This document shows, piece by piece, positions 31,518-37,027 of a DNA stretch of 37,027 bases (the stretch's first letter is position 1; every line of letters begins with the position of its first letter). The DNA comes from Bacillota bacterium. GTDB taxonomy: Bacteria > Bacillota_I > Bacilli_A > RF39 > UBA660. The notes below the pieces were generated by a model. That model made no database searches. It saw only the letters and a program-made list of their open reading frames with translations, and had not been told where the DNA came from. The stretch is taken from the NCBI GenBank assembly GCA_023430885.1, contig JAEYYH010000035.1:1-37027 (forward strand). The letters run 5' to 3'. The position numbers and the translations under genes were made by a program.

Positions 31518-32308
31518 TGAAAAAAAACTTGATACTTTTCTTAAAAGGAATAATTATAGGTGTTGGTAAAATTATCCCCGGAGTAAGTGGTGCTATGTTA
31601 TCAATATCTTTAGGTGTATATGAACAGTTGATAACTTCAATGGCAAATATATTTAATGAAACCAGAAAAAACTTAAAATTTCTACTTGTTATTGGATCGG
31701 GTATAATAATATCCATAATGTTATCAAGTAAATTAATAATGTATTGTTTAGATAATTTTTATCTTCCAACAATGTTACTATTTATTGGCATGATTATTGG
31801 ATGTATTCCTGATATCGCTAAAACTGCAAAAAAAAGCGTAACAAGAAAAAATGTTATTTTAATGCTAATACCATTTATAATATTGTTGCTTATAAACATT
31901 TTATCTAATAACGCATTTAATGTATCAACCAATTTTTTTAATTTAATATTAATTGGTATACTAGAGGCACTCACTATGATAATACCTGGAGTAAGCGGGA
32001 GCGCTATCCTAATGATGCTGGGAGTATATGAAACAATTATTAACTCATTATCGTCTTTTAATCATTTAGATGTACTGATACCTTTTATCATAGGAATAAT
32101 TATTGGAGTTATATCATTATCAAAAATTCTAAGTCAACTTTTTAAGAAATACAATATAGCTTGTTACTATGTAATATTAGGTTTTTCTATTGCTACTATA
32201 TTTATATTACTAGGAAATATATTTGTAATTAGTTATTCCTTTTACGAACTATTTAAGGGTTTATTATTTCTGATATTAGGTCTTTTTATCAGTTATAAAT
32301 TAAACTAA
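31517..32308 (+). CDS. DUF368 membrane protein (PopT-type undecaprenyl phosphate translocase)
   Basis: 263 residues with about eight helices in two related halves. Each half carries the family signature: KIIPGVSGAMLSISLGVYE near 16 and MIIPGVSGSAILMMLGVYE near 155. DUF368 proteins (PopT) have been shown to return the lipid carrier undecaprenyl phosphate across the cell membrane for reuse in wall polymer synthesis, alongside DedA-type UptA. Both halves are intact here. The start overlaps the ATPase stop, behind GGAGG at 31506-31510, so both proteins are made from one message. No wall-polymer genes are adjacent. Confidence 0.9.
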   Translation: MKKNLILFLKGIIIGVGKIIPGVSGAMLSISLGVYEQLITSMANIFNETRKNLKFLLVIGSGIIISIMLSSKLIMYCLDNFYLPTMLLFIGMIIGCIPDIAKTAKKSVTRKNVILMLIPFIILLLINILSNNAFNVSTNFFNLILIGILEALTMIIPGVSGSAILMMLGVYETIINSLSSFNHLDVLIPFIIGIIIGVISLSKILSQLFKKYNIACYYVILGFSIATIFILLGNIFVISYSFYELFKGLLFLILGLFISYKLN

Positions 32309-32313
32309 ATATG

Positions 32314-32322
32314 TGATATAAT
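32314..32322 (+). promoter_or_regulatory. extended -10 of the Ig/SGNH gene
   Basis: TGATATAAT ends 17 bases before the ATG at 32340, with AGGTGAT between. Confidence 0.65.
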
Positions 32323-32339
32323 AAAAATAGGTGATAAAT

Positions 32340-33569
32340 ATGGCTAAGAAAAAAAGTAGACTTAAAATTAAAAATATTATTTTCTTATTAATACTATTGT
32401 TTATTATATGTATAGCTATATATAAAATAGTTACCCATAATGATTTTGTAGTAAACTTAAAGACGACTACTTTTGAAATAGGTGAGGAATATACTAACGA
32501 TTTTAGTGCAACCTACAAAGGTGAGGATGTGACTGATAAGGTTAAAGTTACTCATAATATATATAGTAATGCAGTAGGAAAATATCAAGTAGTATTTAGT
32601 TATACTGTAGAAAATAAAGAGTTTAAAGTTACAAAAACAATAGAGATAAAAGATGAAACTAAGCCTGTGATAAAATTAAAAAATGGCGAGAATATAATAG
32701 TTATACTTGGTGATAAATTTAATGAGCCCGGATATACAGCTACTGATGATTATGATGGTGATATAACTAGTAATGTCAAAGTTTCAGGTGATGTAGATAC
32801 TGATAAAGAAGGAACGTATACATTAAAATATACTGTTACAGATTCTAGTGATAATAAATCAGTTGTGAAAAGAAAGGTAACTGTAACCACTAAATCCCCA
32901 CTAACGATGTCAGTAAAAGATTTTAATTTAACCGGGTATTTTACTGACGTATTATTGTCAGAAACAGATGATGCTGGAGAGGATTATACTGACAAATTTA
33001 TATTTGTTGGTGATAGTACAGCTTTATATTATGTAATGAACAAAGTTATAACTGGCAAGCAGTTATGGCACAAAGAAGGAGTAAGTTTAGAAACTATATT
33101 TACTCAAAATATATATATTAATCACATTGATTCAAAATTAACTTTAGTTGATGCGATGGAAAAAAACAAACCTGCTAATATATTATTATCATTAGGTACA
33201 AATAGTGTGTCTACAATGGAAATAGATTATTTTATCGGAAAATATGAAGAACTATTAAATGATATGATGGAGGCAAGTCCAAATACTTTAATTATTGTTC
33301 AATCAATTTTTCCAGTAGCGGCATCTTTAGATGAAGCTGGAAAAGGACTAAATAATGATAAAATAAATAAAATGAATTATCGTTTATTAGAATTATGTAG
33401 TAAATTAGATATACCATTTTTAAATACTGCTGAAGTGTTAAAAGATGCAAATGGTCAATTAAAAGATGGTTATTACCGTACAAGTGCAAATGAAAACGGT
33501 GTACATTTATCCGAAGAGGGCAATAAAATCGCAATGCAGTATTTTAAGACACATGCATATGAAAACTAG
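32340..33569 (+). CDS. membrane-anchored protein with two Ig-like domains and an SGNH/GDSL hydrolase domain
   Basis: 409 residues. A signal anchor (about 12-30) is followed by two beta-sandwich domains. The first (about 40-105) ends VTKTIEIKDETKP; the second (about 108-183) is of the DUF5011 type (GDKFNEPGYTATDDYDGD, GTYTLKYTVTDSSDN). An SGNH domain follows (about 218-405): Ser226 in VGDST, GTN with Asn288, and His389 in NGVHLSEEG. The usual Asp three residues before that His is Asn386, so the triad looks incomplete. Family members remove or add acyl groups on wall polysaccharides or peptides outside the cell. The start is ATG 32340; the in-frame GTG at 32331 is part of the GGTGAT ribosome site. 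Confidence 0.88.
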   Translation: MAKKKSRLKIKNIIFLLILLFIICIAIYKIVTHNDFVVNLKTTTFEIGEEYTNDFSATYKGEDVTDKVKVTHNIYSNAVGKYQVVFSYTVENKEFKVTKTIEIKDETKPVIKLKNGENIIVILGDKFNEPGYTATDDYDGDITSNVKVSGDVDTDKEGTYTLKYTVTDSSDNKSVVKRKVTVTTKSPLTMSVKDFNLTGYFTDVLLSETDDAGEDYTDKFIFVGDSTALYYVMNKVITGKQLWHKEGVSLETIFTQNIYINHIDSKLTLVDAMEKNKPANILLSLGTNSVSTMEIDYFIGKYEELLNDMMEASPNTLIIVQSIFPVAASLDEAGKGLNNDKINKMNYRLLELCSKLDIPFLNTAEVLKDANGQLKDGYYRTSANENGVHLSEEGNKIAMQYFKTHAYEN

Positions 33570-33589
33570 TAAGAAATTACTAGTTTTTT
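33562..33589 (+). terminator. intrinsic terminator of the Ig/SGNH gene, stop codon in the stem
   Basis: AAAACTAGTAA and TTACTAGTTTT form a perfect 11-base stem on a GAAA tetraloop, followed by T. The stop TAG is 33567-33569. Confidence 0.85.
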
Positions 33590-33591
33590 CA

Positions 33592-33597
33592 TATACT
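33592..33597 (+). promoter_or_regulatory. possible -10 of the small gene at 33613
   Basis: TATACT, 15 bases before the ATG, directly after the terminator hairpin; not preceded by TG. Confidence 0.35.
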
Positions 33598-33612
33598 ATA
33601 GTGGGTGATAAA

Positions 33613-33924
33613 ATGAAAGAAAAACTTCCTAAGGTTTTTGCTAATTCTTTTAGTAAACAAATAAGTAACAATGAAAAAGTATATCATGTAAGAAAGGATT
33701 TTTCTGAGCCTGTAGAAATCAAATCTTTTCCTTCAGAAAACATTAATAACAAGATAAATGCTTTGTTTAAATCTTCAAAATATGTTTACAAATTAGACGT
33801 AGAAATAACAACATCAAATGGCGTTTCTAAAAAGAGAATAATCGGCAAGAACAAAGCTAATTTAATTACATTAGATAATGAATTGATAGCAATAAAAGAT
33901 ATTATAGATATAAAAATAGTATAG
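33613..33924 (+). CDS. uncharacterised small protein, probable beta-barrel
   Basis: 103 residues, soluble. After a charged N-terminal part, residues about 55-103 alternate short strands: YVYKLDVEITTSNGVSKKR, then IIGKN, LITLDNELIAI and DIIDIKIV. That pattern suggests a small five-strand barrel like Sm, SH3 or PRC folds, but this is inference and no family is recognised. The start at 33613 has GGGTGAT three bases upstream; the longer in-frame start at 33466 lies inside the SGNH gene and is rejected. No terminator follows before the next gene's strong promoter. Confidence 0.65.
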   Translation: MKEKLPKVFANSFSKQISNNEKVYHVRKDFSEPVEIKSFPSENINNKINALFKSSKYVYKLDVEITTSNGVSKKRIIGKNKANLITLDNELIAIKDIIDIKIV

Positions 33925-33926
33925 CT

Positions 33927-33954
33927 TTGACAACAAATAAAAAAATAGTATAAT
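33927..33954 (+). promoter_or_regulatory. promoter of the exported protein gene at 33981
   Basis: TTGACA (33927-33932) and TATAAT (33949-33954) with a 16-base spacer, both exact consensus. Confidence 0.8.
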
Positions 33955-33980
33955 AAACATAATGAAAGAAGGAATATTTT

Positions 33981-34766
33981 ATGAAAAATAATTATAAGAA
34001 TACATTAATTGCTTTATTATTAACTATAGTTATTATAATAGGTGGATCATTTATAGTTAATGCTTTTAATGATAATAACACTAATAAAATATTTACTTCT
34101 AATAATAGCGACAATAAGAAAAGTTCTAATGAATTAGCAGAGGAAAAAATAGTTTCTTCTGGCAAAGAAGTTGCTGATAGCAACGCAATAATAGTAGAAG
34201 ATACTAGTACATCAACTGCAATAGAAGCTTCAAATGTTGGTTCTGACATAGTAGTTAATTCTAATGCTTCATCAGATGACCAAGCATTACAATATTTTGA
34301 AACTGCAGAAAGTAAAATAGATTCAATGTATGATAATATTGATAAGGTCAAAACAGAGGGGAAAGCCCTATTTGTTAAATTAGTAGATTTCATATTTTAT
34401 GATACTGAAATAAATGGTATTAAATTTAATGAGTTAACTAGTGCTACGCAAGAAAAACTAATTGCTATCGTAAATAGTGTTGATAGTAAGATTGAAACAA
34501 AAATACCTGGGTATAAAGAGACTGTGGTTGATTATACTGGTAAAACATATACATATTTAAGCGGAAAATTAAGACAAGGAATTACATATGTAGATACAAA
34601 AATTAGTGAAAATGTCAATCCAGATACATATGCTGAAGTAAAAGGCGAAACAAGTGAAGTGGTAGATACAATTAAAGAAAGTGTAGGTACTGCAGTCGAC
34701 ATAACTAAAGAAACTTTAGCTGTAGGTAAAGAAAAACTACAAAAATGGTACGAAGGATGGAAATAA
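33981..34766 (+). CDS. uncharacterised membrane-anchored or exported protein
   Basis: 261 residues. A hydrophobic signal or anchor (about 8-29) is followed by a Ser/Asn/Asp-rich linker (about 30-100) and a helical region (about 105-261). Spaced repeats of the form VDTKISENV, VVDTIKESV and VDITKETLAV give it a coiled-coil or amphipathic helix look. It has no Cys and no lipobox. Not recognised. GAAGGAA precedes the ATG. A strong promoter suggests notable expression. It sits directly upstream of the LytTR regulator-kinase pair, but with its own terminator, so a link to that system is not shown. Confidence 0.75.
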   Translation: MKNNYKNTLIALLLTIVIIIGGSFIVNAFNDNNTNKIFTSNNSDNKKSSNELAEEKIVSSGKEVADSNAIIVEDTSTSTAIEASNVGSDIVVNSNASSDDQALQYFETAESKIDSMYDNIDKVKTEGKALFVKLVDFIFYDTEINGIKFNELTSATQEKLIAIVNSVDSKIETKIPGYKETVVDYTGKTYTYLSGKLRQGITYVDTKISENVNPDTYAEVKGETSEVVDTIKESVGTAVDITKETLAVGKEKLQKWYEGWK

Positions 34767-34777
34767 CATCCTTTTTT
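34753..34777 (+). terminator. intrinsic terminator, stop codon in the loop
   Basis: AAGGATG (34753-34759) and CATCCTT (34767-34773) enclose GAAATAA with stop TAA at 34764-34766; a T-run follows. Confidence 0.85.
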
Positions 34778-34799
34778 ATTGCATAAATATGACAAAAAG

Positions 34800-34808
34800 T
34801 GATACAAT
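34800..34808 (+). promoter_or_regulatory. extended -10 of the regulator-kinase operon
   Basis: TGATACAAT, 39 bases before the ATG at 34848. TTGCAT 18 bases upstream is a possible -35. The leader contains a small hairpin (TAGCA/TGCTA, 34823-34835) ending one base before the GTGGTGAT ribosome site. Confidence 0.5.
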
Positions 34809-34847
34809 GTCAGTGGCAAAGTTAGCAAAATGCTAGTGGTGATGAAT

Positions 34848-35561
34848 ATGATAGAGTTTATTATTTGTGATGATGATAAGAAATTCCTAAAACGAGTTGA
34901 AGATCTTATCTCAAAAATTATGGTTAAAAAGAAATTTGAATATGATATTGTAAAATTTTATGATTATGATGATAAATTTTTCACTCATATTGAAACCAAG
35001 GACAGCATGCGCATTTTTATACTTGATATTGAAACTCCTACTAACTCTGGAATAATAGTAGGTAGAAAAATTAGAAAAACGGATTATGAAAGTCCAATAA
35101 TATTTTTAACAGGACATGAAGAATTGGGAAATATGTTACTTAGAAAAGATTTAATGTTTCTAGCATTTATAAATAAATTTGAAGAATTTAATGCAAGACT
35201 AAAAAGTACGATTGAAAAGGCTTTGTCTATTTCAAATAAGAAGCCATATTTAGATATAGATAGTCATGGTGTAACTTATAAAGTTGCTTTCGATAAAATA
35301 CTATATCTTACAAGAGATAGTGTTGAAAGAAAAACACTTATTGTAACGGAAATTAACACACATAAAGTAATGAAAAGTCTTTCTGAGGTAGTTGATAGTC
35401 TTGATGATAGATTTGTTCAAACGCACAGAGCTTGTGTAATAAACAGTGATAGAGCTGAAGAAATTAATTATAAACAAAAATATATCTTGTTTGATAATGG
35501 AATTAAAATTAATTTAGTATCTAATAATTATAAGATTGGAGAAAAGTATAATGTTAACTGA
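34848..35561 (+). CDS. LytTR-family response regulator (AgrA/ComE type)
   Basis: 237 residues. The receiver domain (1-120) has the acidic pair Asp8-Asp9 (FIICDDD), phosphoacceptor Asp60 (IFILDIETP), FLTGH and a Lys in FINKF. The LytTR DNA-binding domain (about 135-235) shows KILYLTRDSVERKT and FVQTHRACVINSDRAEEI. Such regulators bind direct repeats upstream of target promoters and often control peptide signalling, bacteriocins or virulence. The start at 34848 is chosen because GGTGAT ends four bases upstream; the ATGs at 34830 and 34842 precede or overlap that site. It overlaps the kinase start by 11 bases. Confidence 0.93.
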   Translation: MIEFIICDDDKKFLKRVEDLISKIMVKKKFEYDIVKFYDYDDKFFTHIETKDSMRIFILDIETPTNSGIIVGRKIRKTDYESPIIFLTGHEELGNMLLRKDLMFLAFINKFEEFNARLKSTIEKALSISNKKPYLDIDSHGVTYKVAFDKILYLTRDSVERKTLIVTEINTHKVMKSLSEVVDSLDDRFVQTHRACVINSDRAEEINYKQKYILFDNGIKINLVSNNYKIGEKYNVN

Positions 35562-36888
35562 AGTTATTAACTTATATGGGGTAGTCATTGGAAAAATAAT
35601 GGTTATAGCTGCGGTATATAAGATAAATGGGAGAAAGATAGATATAAAAAGTATAGATTTTTATATATGCTCACTTATATATATATTAGCGCACGTATTA
35701 ACGGATAACGATTACCTTTATAATGTCAGACCTTTTTTAAGCTTTCTTTGTTTAATCTTTATATGCTGGAAGTTTTTAAAGAAAGAACTTATTCAATCTA
35801 TTCTTTCATCAACTTTCATTTATATTTTTATGTTAATAACAGAATTTATTATAGTTTTTTTGATTTTAATAATCGGGCAAATAGCTACCAATATTTCATT
35901 GGCGAACATAATAAAACAAATGAATTATAATATGTATATTTCATTTCCAATAAATATTGGTATTCCAATTATATTATTGTTATTATGTAACATGAAAAGT
36001 GTTTTAAAAATATATTTAAATATAGATAATCTTCTTTATAAAAAAAGATTTGATAAAAGCTACTCTTTAATTGTACCAATTTTTCTATTTATAATATTTT
36101 CTGTTGGAGTAATATATTATAGTAATAATCTTATAACAACAATTTCTATATATTTCTTTCTTTTTTTACTAACTGTATATGTAGTCATTAACAATTTTAA
36201 AATAAGTAATGAATACGAAAGAACTAAAGAAAAGTATACAAGTACATCAAAAAGCTTAATCGAGTATGAAGAAATGATAGATAAATATAGAATTAATAAT
36301 CACGAAAACAAAAATCAATTACAAATGATTAGAAATATGATAAAACAGAAAGACAAGCTTGTAGAGAATTATATTGATAATTTATTAGATACTGTATATA
36401 CAAAAAATGAACAACTCATGATGGATGTATCCATAATTCCAGCTGGTGGATTAAGGGCATCAATCTATTCAAAGCTAATTACTATGGATAATAATAAGAT
36501 AAAACATTTTTTAACTATTGATCATAAATTAAGAAGTGTTGATTTTTTTGAAAACAATCCCAAGATAACTTTGAAGATATGTAACTTATTAAGTATATTT
36601 ATAGATAATGCAATTGATGAAGTGAAATTATTATCTGAAAAAATTATTAATATTGATATATATTTAGATGATGCTAATACTGTGGCGTTTGAAATAACGA
36701 ATAAATATATTAGCGAGTTTGATATAGATAGAGTCTCTGAAACAAAGTATACGACAAAAGATAAGGGACACGGTTACGGTCTTACTCTAGCAAAAGAAAT
36801 TGTAAATAGTGATCAAAGAATAACAAACAAAACCATAGTGGAAGGTAATTTATTTACCCAAATTCTGCTAGTTGATATAACAAAATAA
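35551..36888 (+). CDS. AgrC-type sensor histidine kinase (GHKL family)
   Basis: 445 residues. Six to seven membrane helices fill about 1-215, as in peptide-sensing AgrC/ComD/FsrC kinases. A linker helix follows, then the likely phosphoacceptor His in RINNHENKNQLQMIR (about 250). The ATPase shows LSIFIDNAIDEV (N box, about 350) and KGHGYGLTLAKEIV (G box, about 410). With the upstream regulator it forms a two-component system. No AgrB processing protease or AgrD-like peptide gene is visible; the IS element begins 16 bases after the stop, so partners may lie beyond it. The start at 35551 follows GGAGAA; the in-frame TTG at 35536 is rejected. Confidence 0.92.
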   Translation: MLTEVINLYGVVIGKIMVIAAVYKINGRKIDIKSIDFYICSLIYILAHVLTDNDYLYNVRPFLSFLCLIFICWKFLKKELIQSILSSTFIYIFMLITEFIIVFLILIIGQIATNISLANIIKQMNYNMYISFPINIGIPIILLLLCNMKSVLKIYLNIDNLLYKKRFDKSYSLIVPIFLFIIFSVGVIYYSNNLITTISIYFFLFLLTVYVVINNFKISNEYERTKEKYTSTSKSLIEYEEMIDKYRINNHENKNQLQMIRNMIKQKDKLVENYIDNLLDTVYTKNEQLMMDVSIIPAGGLRASIYSKLITMDNNKIKHFLTIDHKLRSVDFFENNPKITLKICNLLSIFIDNAIDEVKLLSEKIINIDIYLDDANTVAFEITNKYISEFDIDRVSETKYTTKDKGHGYGLTLAKEIVNSDQRITNKTIVEGNLFTQILLVDITK

Positions 36889-36952
36889 AAACGATAAGAA
36901 ATAATGAAGTGAACCCCAAATAGTTCACAAAAAATAAAAACGAGTTTTTTAA

Positions 36953-36983
36953 AGGAAGCAGATATTTCTACTTCCTATTTTTT
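36953..36983. terminator. hairpin at the IS right end, probable two-way terminator
   Basis: AGGAAG (36953-36958) and CTTCCT (36971-36976) with ATTTTTT after it on the plus strand, and TTTAAAAAAC on the minus strand. It contains the OrfB stop codon and could also end the kinase transcript. Confidence 0.6.
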
Positions 36984-37027
36984 GACTTTAATCTATCTGT
37001 ATTGTAAAATATTATCCAATCTTCTAC
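36968..37027 (-). CDS. IS3-family transposase OrfB, C-terminal fragment
   Basis: The last 19 codons are visible and include DWIIFYNTDRLKSKNRK before TAG. The YN--R pattern is what follows the final catalytic Glu helix of IS3-family DDE integrase domains. The usual SP-EYR tail is missing, so the protein ends early compared with common members; this may be normal for this IS or a truncation. Everything upstream is outside the window. Confidence 0.65.
   Translation of the reverse strand, partial: VEDWIIFYNTDRLKSKNRK

Larger units (their letters stand above)
36905..37027 (-). mobile_element. IS3-family (IS150-group) insertion sequence, right end, truncated by the window edge
   Basis: The terminus begins TGAAGTGAACCCCAAATAG on the plus strand at 36905, sharing its first 12 bases with the minus-strand terminus at 121. 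Inside lie a hairpin and the end of OrfB on the minus strand. Its orientation matches the fragment at 1-121, whose OrfA start is the other end of such an element. The four bases just outside (ATAA, 36901-36904) equal the four just outside the left fragment (122-125). Confidence 0.8.

Noticed and set aside
1..37027. Interpretation of the window as a plasmid or composite transposon
   Set aside because: Enolase, NAD synthetase and germination genes are chromosomal in character, and no replication, partition or conjugation gene is present. The IS ends are more simply an assembly boundary; the circular alternative is kept only as a testable finding.

Overview
The window reads as low-GC Bacillota DNA from a spore former. 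It carries a SpoIID peptidoglycan hydrolase and a complete GerA-type germinant-receptor operon. TGA is used as an ordinary stop, so the Mollicutes code does not apply. Shine-Dalgarno sites are of two kinds, GGTGAT and GGAGG, both complementary to the usual 16S tail. Many features (flavin/rubredoxin protein, 2,4-diaminopentanoate dehydrogenase-like enzyme, strong AT bias) suggest an anaerobic, perhaps gut-associated, uncultured Bacilli or Clostridia lineage. I cannot place it more exactly.

Layout. 1-121 and 36905-37027 are the two opposite ends of an IS3-family (IS150-group) element in the same orientation. The window is therefore exactly the DNA lying between IS ends. 142-7048 holds spoIID (minus), enolase and the ger operon in the order A, C, small membrane protein, B. 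7215-12188 is a single 1657-residue protein with a helical-repeat N-terminal half, an unrecognised Cys-rich central domain and a C-terminal HD phosphohydrolase domain. 12311-15550 has a 2,4-diaminopentanoate dehydrogenase-like gene divergent from nadE, with a palindrome-rich control region between them. 15645-24204 is a run of mostly single-gene units: radical SAM, flavin reductase-rubredoxin, aldo/keto reductase, HD protein, EamA transporter, zinc phospholipase C-like, TIM-barrel metalloenzyme and three unrecognised proteins. 24343-28881 has a LysR regulator, a Nudix-PHP fusion, two convergent prepilin-like genes and a stand-alone HTH protein. 28941-36888 has a P-type Ca2+ ATPase overlapping a DUF368 (PopT-type) lipid translocase, a membrane-anchored Ig-like/SGNH protein, two unrecognised proteins and an AgrA/AgrC-type LytTR regulator-kinase pair.

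Expression layout is unusually compact and repetitive. Fifteen start regions carry an extended -10 of the form TGnTAnAAT, in most cases 15-26 bases before the start codon. At least nine genes end inside their own intrinsic terminator, with the stop codon in the hairpin loop or arm. So most genes here appear to be separate transcription units with very short leaders. The exceptions are the ger operon, the ATPase/DUF368 pair, the 23324/23788 pair and the regulator/kinase pair.

Best candidates for something undescribed are the 1657-residue HD protein, its Cys-rich central domain, the evenly spaced DnaA-box-like cluster between convergent genes at 24211-24342, and a gene whose best start is ATT (23324). 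No CRISPR array, tRNA, rRNA or known riboswitch was seen. No gene-free stretch exceeds 300 bases; the longest is 13361-13621, described under the nadE control region.
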